Shown in pieces: positions 8,336 to 16,243 of a DNA stretch of 64,000 nt. The notes under the pieces were generated by a model. It did no database searches, was not told the origin of the DNA, and saw only the letters and a program-made list of their open reading frames with translations. The position numbers were made by a program, and so were the translations under genes. This stretch comes from Infirmifilum sp. NZ (GTDB lineage Archaea; Thermoproteota; Thermoprotei; Thermofilales; Thermofilaceae). Location of the stretch: assembly GCF_022693705.1 (NCBI RefSeq), contig NZ_CP094288.1, positions 1,286,354 through 1,350,353 on the forward strand. The letters run 5' to 3'. Numbering within the stretch: the stretch's first letter is position 1; each line of letters begins with the position of its first letter.

Positions 8336-9673
8336 GTGGCATTACCCACTAATATTTTCAGGGCATACGATATTCGAGGAGTATTCGGGAAGGACCTCAC
8401 ACCGGACGTTGTAGCCCTAATAGGGGCCGCTCTTTCCAACCTGGAACGCGGGGACTACTGCGTCTGCCACGACGTCAGATTCAGCTCTCCTATACTCGCG
8501 CGGGCACTGGCGAGCGGTCTGATGGGCGCGGGGTCTAATGTCGTCGACTCGGGTGTCGGGCCCATCGGAATGGCTATTTACGCCTCGAAGCACTTGGGCT
8601 ACCACGTTGCTTACATTACGGCCTCACACCTCCCTCCTGAGTGGAACGGCATAAAGATGTTCAGGCCTGGCGGAGAGCCGATATGCCTGGGGGACATAGA
8701 GAGGATAAGAAGCTTGCTCGAATCGGGGGTGATGTGGGCTGGCTTGAGCGGCTATGGTTCGCTGCGTGCAAGGGAGATTCTCCCAGAGTACATCAAGTTC
8801 CTTCACAAGGTTGGAGGTCACTCCGGAGGGCTTAGGGTGCTCGTCGACTGCGGGAACGGCTCGGCCTCTCTCGTGGTCCCAAGGCTCCTCAGAGACTTGG
8901 GCTATGAAGTCATCACGGTGAACTGCGACGTAGACCCACGTTTCCCGGTTAGAGGTAGCGAGCCCACACCTGAAAACACTGCGTACATGTCGGCTCTGAT
9001 CAGGGACCTAAAGGCGGACATAGGGGTCTCATTCGACGGGGATGGGGACAGGGTGATATTCTTCGATGAGACAGGGTCGCCCCTGGCGCCCGAGCAGGCA
9101 GCTGTGGTGATGCTCCGCGCGATGGGCAGGGCAAACGTCGCCGCTAACGTTGAGTGTTCAAGCGTGGTTGACAGGGTTGTAGCCGAGATGGGAGGCAGGG
9201 TCATACGCGTCCCCGTAGGCAGGATATTCATGATCCTCGACGCAGTTAAATCCGGGGCTGAGCTGGGCGTGGAGAGTAGCGGGCACTTCGTGACTTACAA
9301 CGGCGTCAACTTGGACGACGGTGTGCTGTCTCTGCTCTTCATGCTTGAGGCGGTCGAGAAGCTGGGGGGCCCCGTCTCAAGATACCGCGTGGCGATGCCC
9401 CCTACCAAGAAGCTTAAGGTGGATGTTCCCGACGAGGAGAAGTTCAGAATCGTAGAAGCCTTAAAGAACAAGTACTCTGCGGAGTACGATAAAGTTACCA
9501 CAATAGATGGAGTGCGCGTGGACACCGATAAGGGCTGGTTCCTCGTAAGGGCTTCAAACACGGAGCCGGTGATAAGGGTCACTATAGAGGCATACAAACC
9601 GGAGGATCTCGGGCTCATTGAGAGAAAGGTACTGAGAGATATCGAGGAGCTGATCAAAGGAAAAGATAAATAA
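8336..9673 (+). CDS. Phosphomannomutase/phosphoglucomutase
   Basis: 445 residues of the alpha-D-phosphohexomutase family with all key parts: phosphoserine loop TASHLPPEWNGIK (Ser about residue 97; the usual His-Asn-Pro is His-Leu-Pro), metal loop DGDGDR near residue 235, sugar loop GVESSGH near 317 and the phosphate-binding RASNTEPVIR near the C-terminus. It interconverts hexose-6-phosphate and hexose-1-phosphate, feeding sugar nucleotides for glycans and glycosylation. Sugar preference (mannose, glucose or both) cannot be read. GTG 8336 follows AATATTA by about 30 nt. A degenerate paralogue lies at 49768-51126. Confidence 0.92.
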   Translation: MALPTNIFRAYDIRGVFGKDLTPDVVALIGAALSNLERGDYCVCHDVRFSSPILARALASGLMGAGSNVVDSGVGPIGMAIYASKHLGYHVAYITASHLPPEWNGIKMFRPGGEPICLGDIERIRSLLESGVMWAGLSGYGSLRAREILPEYIKFLHKVGGHSGGLRVLVDCGNGSASLVVPRLLRDLGYEVITVNCDVDPRFPVRGSEPTPENTAYMSALIRDLKADIGVSFDGDGDRVIFFDETGSPLAPEQAAVVMLRAMGRANVAANVECSSVVDRVVAEMGGRVIRVPVGRIFMILDAVKSGAELGVESSGHFVTYNGVNLDDGVLSLLFMLEAVEKLGGPVSRYRVAMPPTKKLKVDVPDEEKFRIVEALKNKYSAEYDKVTTIDGVRVDTDKGWFLVRASNTEPVIRVTIEAYKPEDLGLIERKVLRDIEELIKGKDK

Positions 9674-9702
9674 CGACGTGTTTTACGTTATCGGGATCGC
9701 CC

Positions 9703-10032
9703 GTGAGCATAGTCGCCATTGGCGCGACAGAGACCGTGGACCCTTTGAGGCTTCTGGGATTCGAGGTTATCAAGGTGGGCAAGAAGCCGAACGCCGAAGA
9801 GGTCGAGAATATAGTTTCGAAGATCCTCGAGAACAGGGTGGCTCTCCTGGAGGGCGAGATCTACTCCGCTGTTAGAGAACGCCTCAACCAGGTCACCTCG
9901 ATAATGAAGGAACCGCCACTTGTCGTGGTAATCCCATCATCCGACAAAGCGTCCACTAACCGCCTGGAAGAGTTATATAGCAGGCTTTCGCTAGCCGTAG
10001 GGGTGAGGCTCAAATGGGTCACGAAAGGTTAA
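9703..10032 (+). CDS. V/A-type ATP synthase subunit F-like protein
   Basis: 109 residues. The start IVAIGATETVDPLRLLGFEVIKVG matches the subunit F pattern (small Rossmann-like domain with a GxxDTVxxFRLAG-type start), and the end VVVIPSSDKAS then LAVGVRLKW matches the family's IPSK...AVGVxL tail. Subunit F sits in the central stalk of the archaeal ATP synthase. GTG start; the gene overlaps the next ATPase gene by 19 nt, so it clearly belongs to the F-H-E operon. A second F-like gene lies 1 kb away on the other strand, so which one is in the enzyme is open. Confidence 0.7.
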   Translation: MSIVAIGATETVDPLRLLGFEVIKVGKKPNAEEVENIVSKILENRVALLEGEIYSAVRERLNQVTSIMKEPPLVVVIPSSDKASTNRLEELYSRLSLAVGVRLKWVTKG

Positions 10033-10364
10033 GAAGCGCTGCTTCGTTGACGGATGAGCTAGACATCAGGGTAATACTGGAGGAGCAGAGGAAAGCCGAA
10101 GCCCGTGTGGCTGAGGCCAAGAAGATCGCTGACGAGATTATCGCAAAGGCGCGCGAGCAGGCTAAGCTGATGCTTTCTAAGGCCCAAGACGTAGCCCTAG
10201 ACGAGAGCGTGAAAAGAATGCTCGAGGAGGAGTTGCGCAAGGTTCAGGAGAGCCTGGATGCCCTTGAGAGAGCTGAGCGCCAAAAGCTGAAGATGGTGAA
10301 GATCGCCCTGGCGAAGAACGAGAACGAGGTACGGAAAGCCCTGCTTGAAGCTCTCCTTAGGTGA
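10014..10364 (+). CDS. V/A-type ATP synthase subunit H (peripheral stalk)
   Basis: 116 residues, almost entirely a right-handed coiled-coil-like helix rich in Ala, Glu, Lys and Arg (RKAEARVAEAKKIADEIIAK). This is the profile of archaeal subunit H/G, which pairs with subunit E to make the peripheral stalk that holds the catalytic head against rotation. It overlaps the F-like gene by 19 nt and the subunit E gene by one, so the three are co-translated. Identity rests on composition plus context rather than a unique motif. Confidence 0.75.
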   Translation: MGHERLRSAASLTDELDIRVILEEQRKAEARVAEAKKIADEIIAKAREQAKLMLSKAQDVALDESVKRMLEEELRKVQESLDALERAERQKLKMVKIALAKNENEVRKALLEALLR

Positions 10365-11005
10365 TGCGCATGAGCACGAACAAAAGCCTGATGGAGGTGC
10401 TGATCGAGGAGCTCAGGGCTGCTGCCGAAGAAGAGAGCCGCAGAATTTTAAAGGAGGCCGAGGAGCAGGCCCAGAAAATACTCCAGGAAGCCGCTGCAAG
10501 AGCAGAGGAGATAAGGGCTCAGAGGATTAAGCAGCTCATCGCTGAGGCGCGCCAGAAAGCTGAGAGCGAGCTAGCGCCGAGGAGGCTTGAGATAAGGCGT
10601 AAGTATTTGGCAGAGAGGTACAGTTACGCCCTCAACTATCTTGAGAGCATGCTGTCCCAAGTGGTGCGCGAGCTCAAGCAGAACCCCGAGTACTACGACA
10701 TATTCCTTTCTCGCAGGCTCGAGGAGGCGATTCAGAGTATGCGTGCCTCCAAGCTGGTCGTACACCCGTGTACCGGCGACTCCCAGAAAGTCCACAAGAT
10801 AATCAGAGAGAAGTTGACCGCTCTCTCAAAGCTGAAACCTGACCTCGAGGTGTCGCTAGGGGAGGAGGTGGAGTGTAGCGGGGGGATAATCGCGGTCTCC
10901 AGCGACGGGAGGGAGTACTATAACGGAACGCTTGAGGCGAAGTTGACTGAAATAAGGGAGAAAACGTTCCCAGAGCTCCTAAGCACGCTCCTAAAGCTCC
11001 GCTAA
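10364..11005 (+). CDS. atpE: V/A-type ATP synthase subunit E (peripheral stalk)
   Basis: About 213 residues. The N-terminal 110 residues form a charged helix (AEEESRRILKEAEEQAQKIL) and the C-terminal half is a mixed alpha/beta head with GGIIAVSSDGREYYNGTLEAKL, the subunit E signature (usual form GGvvl...dG.i...NTle.rle). It heterodimerises with subunit H as the stator. ATG 10364 overlaps the preceding stop (TGATG); GTG 10361 and ATG 10370 are alternatives. Subunits A, B, D, C, I and K are absent from the window, so the ATPase genes are split between loci. The end overlaps the convergent F-like gene by four bases. Confidence 0.9.
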   Translation: MRMSTNKSLMEVLIEELRAAAEEESRRILKEAEEQAQKILQEAAARAEEIRAQRIKQLIAEARQKAESELAPRRLEIRRKYLAERYSYALNYLESMLSQVVRELKQNPEYYDIFLSRRLEEAIQSMRASKLVVHPCTGDSQKVHKIIREKLTALSKLKPDLEVSLGEEVECSGGIIAVSSDGREYYNGTLEAKLTEIREKTFPELLSTLLKLR

Positions 11006-11277
11006 GAGTTCACGGGCTTCGGAACCCGGTTTGTCTCAAGCTCGACGATCGCTGGGAAAGGATTCCGGTATTTTATTTCGGAGAGCTTGCTCTTTCCTAT
11101 CTGATTGGCAATGACGTCATCGACTAGCAAAAGGTCCACGTCCATTTTCCTAACAACCTCGTCTATCACCTTGAGGGCTTCCTGAGCCCCTGAGACTACG
11201 TACACCTTGTCCACGCCACTCTTGAGCATAGCCTTCTCTAAATCGCTTAGCACTACCGCACCGATCCTTAACTTCAT
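11002..11277 (-). CDS. Second ATP synthase subunit F-like protein
   Basis: 91 residues from ATG 11277. MKLRIGAVVLSDLEKAMLKS, then VDKVYVVSGAQEAL and VDLLLVDDVIANQI, then PFPAIVELETN match the order of secondary structure in subunit F (DxxxxGFRLAG, VYVV, xxILITE, PxIVEIP). The usual C-terminal helix after IVEIP is missing here, since the protein stops about ten residues later. In known enzymes that helix inserts into the head and regulates ATP hydrolysis. The gene lies head-to-tail against subunit E with its own promoter (TATAAAG near 11343). Alternative starts are GTG 11292 and GTG 11301. Confidence 0.6.
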   Translation of the reverse strand: MKLRIGAVVLSDLEKAMLKSGVDKVYVVSGAQEALKVIDEVVRKMDVDLLLVDDVIANQIGKSKLSEIKYRNPFPAIVELETNRVPKPVNS

Positions 11278-11342
11278 ACCAGTCTTAAACACCTGGTCCA
11301 CCCTTAAGGCAGAGCGTTGCGTGGCAATAGCTTATCGCGGCT

Positions 11343-12182
11343 TTATATTCTTCGGCTCAGCAAAACGTCGAAGGCCAGCTTGTACACTCTCGGCGCGTAT
11401 GGGGAGACGACACGCGCCTCCTGCAACTCTGCTTTGAAGCCGTGCTCCTCTGCCGATTTCCTAACGATCTCGAACCCTCTTTTGAACAGATCGTCTTCAC
11501 GGTCCCAGTAGTAAAAGTGAAGGACACCCCCTTCGCGCTTGAAGCACGCGAAGGCTTCGCGAAGGTACATGTAGGCGCCCTTCGGTAGAGGCATCACGAC
11601 TCTATCAGCCTTGCCAGCGAACTTCGGTGCCTCCTCGCGGACATCGCCTAGAACCGGCACAACCTTCCCCTCGAGCCTGTTAAGCCGGATGTTCTCCACC
11701 ATGTACTTGTATGCGACGGGATTGATCTCGATGGCAACCACTTTATCGACCAGCGGCTGCTTTTTCGCGATGGCAATTGCGAAGGGGCCTACCCCAGCGA
11801 ACATCACGACAACGAATTCTCCGGGCTTAACCTTGCTAGCGACCCTCTGCCTCTCGGTAGCCTCGCGGGGGGAGAAGTAAACTTGCGTCACGTCGAGTTT
11901 AAGCAGGTAGCCGTGCTCCTTATGCAGGACCTCCCTCACGCTTTCTCCGCCGATAAGCTCCAGCTCACGTACCCTGTACTCGCCGGTCCTCTCCCCGAGT
12001 TTCCTGTACACCGCTCTAACGTTCTTGTGCAGCTCCATTATCTTCTCCGCGATAACCCTCTTGTACGGCTCAAGCTCCTCAGGTATCTCGACGATCGCGA
12101 CGGCTCCAGCCCTAGAGCCTACTATGTCGAAGCTGGATGGAACGAGTTTCAAAAGATCCCCGGGTATCAGATCCTTGAGCAA
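11343..12182 (-). CDS. Trm5-family tRNA methyltransferase
   Basis: About 279 residues (TTG 12182) or 285 (GTG 12200). Class I SAM methyltransferase of the Trm5/Taw family: an RNA-binding N-terminal part, FSPREATERQRV before the SAM fold, SAM motif I VVVMFAGVGPFAIAIA, acidic VVAIEINPVAYKYMVENIRLN and the motif VVMPLPKGAY in the place of the NLP/NPP catalytic loop. Members methylate G37 of tRNA or act in wyosine synthesis on tRNA-Phe. Which reaction is performed cannot be settled by eye. A TATA box shared with the divergent amidohydrolase favours the leaderless TTG start. Confidence 0.85.
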   Translation of the reverse strand: MLKDLIPGDLLKLVPSSFDIVGSRAGAVAIVEIPEELEPYKRVIAEKIMELHKNVRAVYRKLGERTGEYRVRELELIGGESVREVLHKEHGYLLKLDVTQVYFSPREATERQRVASKVKPGEFVVVMFAGVGPFAIAIAKKQPLVDKVVAIEINPVAYKYMVENIRLNRLEGKVVPVLGDVREEAPKFAGKADRVVMPLPKGAYMYLREAFACFKREGGVLHFYYWDREDDLFKRGFEIVRKSAEEHGFKAELQEARVVSPYAPRVYKLAFDVLLSRRI

Positions 12183-12202
12183 CTCTCTTAGGGATGGCAC
12201 AG

Positions 12203-12212
12203 TTTTATATAG
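12203..12212. promoter_or_regulatory. Bidirectional TATA box (Trm5-like / amidohydrolase)
   Basis: TTTTATATAG is close to symmetric. On the plus strand it sits about 28 nt before ATG 12236, and on the minus strand about 25 nt before TTG 12182. One box may therefore serve both leaderless genes. Confidence 0.5.
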
Positions 12213-12235
12213 TGAGCTGCGCTAAATACCCTACC

Positions 12236-13714
12236 ATGCGCCTAGCCCTGGTTAACGTGTCTTACCCCCTCAACGATGACGTGGACAGCATCGTTTTCTC
12301 CCCGGGGAAAGGGGTCCTCTACGCGGGCCGAGAGGAGGGGGTGAGGAGGTTCGAGCCGGTCAAGACGCTCGATGTAGATCAGAGGTTGGTTGTTCCCGGC
12401 ATGACGGACGCTCACATGCACCTTTACTCCACCGCTGTAAGCCGCGGTAGGCTAGACCTCCGGGGTGTTCGATCCCTGGAGGAGCTGAGGGAGCAAGTGA
12501 GGAGAGCGGTATTATCGGCTGGCAAGGGGGAGTGGGTGGTAGGTAGGGGCTGGGACCAAGACAAGATGTCCGAGAAGCGCTTCCCCACGCGCTATGACAT
12601 CGACGACGTCTCGAGAGACAACCCGGTACTCCTGGTGAGGGTGTGCGGGCACGCGGCCCTTCTCAACACAAAGGCCATGGAGATCCTCGGGTTGCTTGAG
12701 CCAAGCGTGGAGGGCGGGAAATTTATCCACGTTGAGGACGGTAAACCCACGGGGATAATCTTCGAAGACCTCGTCGGGTACGCTTTATCCAAGATTCCGC
12801 CGCCCCCGGCGGAGAAGGTAAAGAGCCTGGTGAAAACTTTGCTCTCTGAGTACCTTTCCTATGGGGTCACTTCGCTTCACTCGATGTCCAGCTCGCGATC
12901 CGAGCTCGAGCTGGTAAAAAGCTTGAAGGAGAGTGGGGAATTTATCCAGGAGTACAGGGCGTACATTGACTACCAGTCGTTCCTCGAAGGCGTCCACAGC
13001 CATTACCCTGACCTTGTTCAGGGAGTGAAAATCTTTGCCGACGGAAGCTTAGGCGCCAGGACGGCTGCCCTTCGGGAGCGCTACAGCGACGGCGAGACCT
13101 CCGGGAGCCTACTGCTGACCGCTGAGAAAATAGCCGAAATAGCCGCCGAGGCAGCGGGGGAGGGGCTGGAGACCGCCGTACACGCTATAGGCGACCGAGC
13201 TGTTGAAGAAGCCCTGAAGGCCTCCCGGCGTGCCGCGGGCAAGCTCCGAGTAGAGCACGCCTCGGTAACGCCCCCCGACCTCCTCGAGGCCATAGCAGAG
13301 TTGAGACCAAGGATTTCGGTTCAGCCGCACTTCGTGCTCAGCGACACGTGGATCGCTGAGAGGCTGGGGGAGCGGACGAAGTGGGTTTACACGTACAAAT
13401 CCCTGCTCAGCACCGGGGCCACCGTAATGGGCTCCTCCGACTCCCCCGTGGAGCCAATAAACCCCTGGCTCGGGATCTACGCCGCGGTGCACCGGGGCGC
13501 ACCCGAAGGATTGGCGATACACAACTACACGTGGTTTGAGGGCCTGAGCTTCGAGCAGGCATTAACCCTCTATGTCTCCGACCCTTCGTCACGCAGATCG
13601 CTAGTCGTCCTTAACGTCAGGAGCCCGCCGCGCTCTCTGCAGGAGTTTCAGGAGGTGAGAGCAGAAGTGGCTTTACTTCCAACCGGTCTAACTCACGTCA
13701 GCAAAGACCAATAA
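12236..13714 (+). CDS. Amidohydrolase, YtcJ-like subgroup
   Basis: About 492 residues. VVPGMTDAHMHLYS carries the HxH metal ligands of the amidohydrolase superfamily, preceded by a small beta-sandwich domain. GRGWDQDKM, the VRVCGHAALLNTKAM stretch, KIFADGSLGARTAAL, VHAIGDRAVEEAL and MGSSDSPVEP are typical of the Amidohydro_3/YtcJ group. Members hydrolyse amide or imide bonds on small molecules or peptides, and several are exo-acting deacylases; the natural substrate here is unknown. ATG 12236 is chosen because TTTATATA lies 28 nt upstream. Confidence 0.8.
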   Translation: MRLALVNVSYPLNDDVDSIVFSPGKGVLYAGREEGVRRFEPVKTLDVDQRLVVPGMTDAHMHLYSTAVSRGRLDLRGVRSLEELREQVRRAVLSAGKGEWVVGRGWDQDKMSEKRFPTRYDIDDVSRDNPVLLVRVCGHAALLNTKAMEILGLLEPSVEGGKFIHVEDGKPTGIIFEDLVGYALSKIPPPPAEKVKSLVKTLLSEYLSYGVTSLHSMSSSRSELELVKSLKESGEFIQEYRAYIDYQSFLEGVHSHYPDLVQGVKIFADGSLGARTAALRERYSDGETSGSLLLTAEKIAEIAAEAAGEGLETAVHAIGDRAVEEALKASRRAAGKLRVEHASVTPPDLLEAIAELRPRISVQPHFVLSDTWIAERLGERTKWVYTYKSLLSTGATVMGSSDSPVEPINPWLGIYAAVHRGAPEGLAIHNYTWFEGLSFEQALTLYVSDPSSRRSLVVLNVRSPPRSLQEFQEVRAEVALLPTGLTHVSKDQ

Positions 13715-13800
13715 TATCATCTTTCAAACTGACGTGCTGTCATCATCGAGGATCTATCTCAGGAAAAGAATAAATAACGTTAACTCTTTGGGCAGTTTGA

Positions 13801-13892
13801 GGGCCGGTCGTCTAGCGGGAGGATGTCGCCCTTGCAAGGGCTCCGCGCCCCAAGCGCGGCGGAGGTCCCGGGTTCGAATCCCGGCCGGTCCA
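13801..13892 (+). tRNA. tRNA-Ala (anticodon TGC) with a 20-nt intron
   Basis: Acceptor GGGCCGG/CCGGTCC with the alanine G3:U70 pair, A discriminator, and the same T-arm as the GGC tRNA-Ala at 5778-5849. Anticodon TGC is at 13833-13835. A 20-nt intron (13837-13856) interrupts after position 37; removing it leaves 72 nt and restores the TCGCC/GGCGG anticodon stem. No CCA encoded. Confidence 0.93.
13837..13856 (+). other. tRNA-Ala(TGC) intron, canonical bulge-helix-bulge
   Basis: CTTG (13831-13834) pairs with CAAG (13851-13854) as a 4-bp central helix. CAA (13835-13837) and CGC (13855-13857) form the two 3-nt bulges, and GGG/CCC closes the inner stem. The predicted cuts after the second base of each bulge give exactly this intron, at the common 37/38 site. 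Confidence 0.9.
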
Positions 13893-14017
13893 CTTTACCG
13901 AAAATTTTTACAAATGGCTTACGCCGGCTCCATCTCCTATGCCCGCGTATGTTTTGTAATGATAAATGCACGGGAATGCTATTCAGTGACTGTCTTAATC
14001 GTGTTTGTTGATCAACG

Positions 14018-15943
14018 ATGGGTGTGCTTCCGGTAGAGCAGAGGAAGGTCCTCACGACTAGACTCGAAGAGCTCAGGACTAAGGCGCTTGAAAACCCGGA
14101 AGAGTTCTGGGACGAGCACGCCCGCGCGCTGGAGTGGTTCAGGATTTGGGACAAAGTGCTGGACGACTCCCAGAAGCCCTTCTACAGGTGGTTTGTCGGG
14201 GGGAAGATCAACGCCAGCTACAACGCGCTGGATAGGCACGTCAGGACCTGGAGGAAGAACAAGGTCGCGCTAGTGTGGGAGGGTGAGGATGGCGAGGTAA
14301 GGAAGTACACGTACAGGGACTTGTATGTGGAAGTTAACAGGGTGGCTGCTCTCCTCAAGAACTTCGGGGTTAAGCCTGGTGACAGAATAGCTCTCTACCT
14401 GCCGATGATCCCAGAGCTCCCGATCTTCATGCTCGCTGCCGCCAGGATCGGCGCTGTGCACACTGTGGTGTTCTCGGGATTCAGCAGCGACTCCTTGGCC
14501 CGAAGGATCAACGACTCGAGGGCCAAGCTCCTCGTGACAGCCGACGGAGGGTTCAGGCGGGGGAAAGTAGTGCCGCTTAAAGAGATAGCCGACAAGGCGT
14601 TGGAGCAGACGTTCTCTGTCGAGAACGTTATCGTTGTTAAGCGCGCGGGGGTGAACGTGAACATGGTTGAGGGGAGGGACTTCTGGTTCCACACCCTAAT
14701 GGAGGGCATAAGCAGGAGTGCGTACGTTGAGCCCGAGAAGCTGGACGCTAACCACCCGCTATTCATCCTCTACACATCCGGTACCACCGGTGCTCCTAAG
14801 GGAATCTACCACAGCACGGGGGGCTACTTAGTCTGGGTCTACTGGACGCTAAAGTGGGCTTTCAACCCCAACGATGAAGACGTGTGGTGGTGCACAGCCG
14901 ACATCGGGTGGATAACAGGTCACAGCTACGTGGTTTACGGGCCTTTAATGCACGGCCTAACAACCGTGATGTACGAAGGGGCTCCGGACTACCCAGCCCC
15001 CGATCGGACATGGAGCATCATCGAGAAGCACGGAGTCACCGCGTTTTACACTTCGCCAACCGCGATCAGGATGTTCATGCGCTACGGCAACCACTGGGTT
15101 GAGATGCATGATTTATCGTCGCTCAGAATACTCGGCAGCGTCGGGGAGCCAATAAACCCCGAGGCCTGGGAATGGTACTTCAAGGTGGTGGGCAAGGGCA
15201 AGTGCCCCATCATCGACACGTGGTGGCAGACAGAGACCGGAGGCTTCATGATAGCTCCTACCGCGGGCATCGACCTAGTTCCCTTAAAGCCCGGCTCTTG
15301 CACCCTGCCACTCCCGGGCGTTGATGCGGAGGTTCTAACGGAAGACGGCGCGGTGGCTCCTCCAAACACTCAGGGCTACCTGGTGGTGAGGAAGCCCTGG
15401 CCCGGCATGCTGCTGGGCGTATGGGGCGACCCTAATCGCTACATCGAAACGTACTGGAGCAGGTTACCGGGCTTCTACTACCCGGGCGACTACGCCATGA
15501 GAGACGAGGATGGGTACTTTTGGGTTCTCGGCAGGGCAGACGAGGTTCTGAAGGTTGCGGCGCACAGGATTGGGACGATGGAGCTGGAGAGCGCTCTAGT
15601 CTCGCACCCGGCCGTGGCTGAGGCCGCTGTAGTCGGGAAGCCCGACCCTATTAAGGGAGAAGTCCCGGTAGCGTTCGTGGTATTGCGGGAGGGGTTTACG
15701 CCGAGCGTTAAGCTCGAAGAGGAGCTAATGAACCTCGTCTCGGAGACCATAGGGCCGATTGCAAAGCCCGCTAACATCTTCTTCGTGCGAAAGCTCCCTA
15801 AAACAAGGAGCGGTAAAATAATGAGGAGTGTCATAAGGGCGATCGTGAAGGGGGAGCAGAATCTGGGTGATGTCACCACTATCGAAGACCCCTCCGCTAT
15901 CGAGGAGCTGAAGATGATTGTGGGGAACTCGAGAAGTCAATGA
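14018..15943 (+). CDS. acs: Acetyl-CoA synthetase (AMP-forming)
   Basis: 641 residues, the normal length for AMP-forming acetyl-CoA synthetase. Seen in order: ACS N-terminal region, P-loop-like [11 protein letters not shown] near residue 252, WWQTETGG (substrate pocket), and the C-terminal acetylation-site motif TRSGKIMR near residue 600, whose Lys is needed for adenylate formation and is the usual regulatory acetylation site. It activates acetate (possibly propionate) to acyl-CoA via acyl-AMP in the cytoplasm. The gene stands alone after a tRNA, with its own upstream A/T-rich promoter region. Confidence 0.95.
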   Translation: MGVLPVEQRKVLTTRLEELRTKALENPEEFWDEHARALEWFRIWDKVLDDSQKPFYRWFVGGKINASYNALDRHVRTWRKNKVALVWEGEDGEVRKYTYRDLYVEVNRVAALLKNFGVKPGDRIALYLPMIPELPIFMLAAARIGAVHTVVFSGFSSDSLARRINDSRAKLLVTADGGFRRGKVVPLKEIADKALEQTFSVENVIVVKRAGVNVNMVEGRDFWFHTLMEGISRSAYVEPEKLDANHPLFILYTSGTTGAPKGIYHSTGGYLVWVYWTLKWAFNPNDEDVWWCTADIGWITGHSYVVYGPLMHGLTTVMYEGAPDYPAPDRTWSIIEKHGVTAFYTSPTAIRMFMRYGNHWVEMHDLSSLRILGSVGEPINPEAWEWYFKVVGKGKCPIIDTWWQTETGGFMIAPTAGIDLVPLKPGSCTLPLPGVDAEVLTEDGAVAPPNTQGYLVVRKPWPGMLLGVWGDPNRYIETYWSRLPGFYYPGDYAMRDEDGYFWVLGRADEVLKVAAHRIGTMELESALVSHPAVAEAAVVGKPDPIKGEVPVAFVVLREGFTPSVKLEEELMNLVSETIGPIAKPANIFFVRKLPKTRSGKIMRSVIRAIVKGEQNLGDVTTIEDPSAIEELKMIVGNSRSQ

Positions 15944-15985
15944 AAATATTTATCTTCTCTTGCTTCCCCTCTCTTCTAGTTGATA

Positions 15986-16243
15986 ATGCGAGTCGACCTC
16001 ATAGTGATCGCCCGTATACTCGACGCGCTCTACAGTGAGGGTAGGATGAAGAAGACCCACCTCCAGATGGCGAGCAGGCTCAACTACCCGGCTTTTACCA
16101 GATACCTCGGCTGGCTGGAGGAAAAGGGGCTTCTGCGCGTTGTTGAGGGGGATGACGGGGAATACATAGAGCTGACGCAGAAGGGCAGGGAAAGCTACGA
16201 GAGGGTTGTTGTCTGGCTCAAAGAGTACGTGGGTAGGTTATGA
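15986..16243 (+). CDS. Small winged-helix protein
   Basis: 85 residues from ATG 15986 (TTG 15980 adds two). The whole protein is one winged helix: IARILDALYSEGRMKKTHL, recognition helix NYPAFTRYLGWLEEKGLL and a wing ending YIELTQKGRESYERV. This is the small stand-alone transcription factor type common in crenarchaea (ArnR-like/DUF4364-like pattern). AAATATTTATC about 35 nt upstream is the likely promoter. Target genes are unknown; acetyl-CoA synthetase ends just 42 bp before. Its end overlaps the convergent sugar kinase by six bases. Confidence 0.65.
   Translation: MRVDLIVIARILDALYSEGRMKKTHLQMASRLNYPAFTRYLGWLEEKGLLRVVEGDDGEYIELTQKGRESYERVVVWLKEYVGRL

Noticed and set aside
8070..8342. N-terminal extension of the Trm112-like frame
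   Set aside because: The extra 91 residues are unlike the family, cross the gene's own TATA box, and reach into the start of the opposite gene.
12183..12235. Longer start for the amidohydrolase at 12194
   Set aside because: It would start inside the opposite gene and upstream of the TATA box at 12203-12212; ATG 12236 fits the leaderless pattern.
13734..14036. Open frame of 100 codons across the intron-containing tRNA-Ala
   Set aside because: It overlaps the tRNA gene and its intron; a shadow of the RNA gene.
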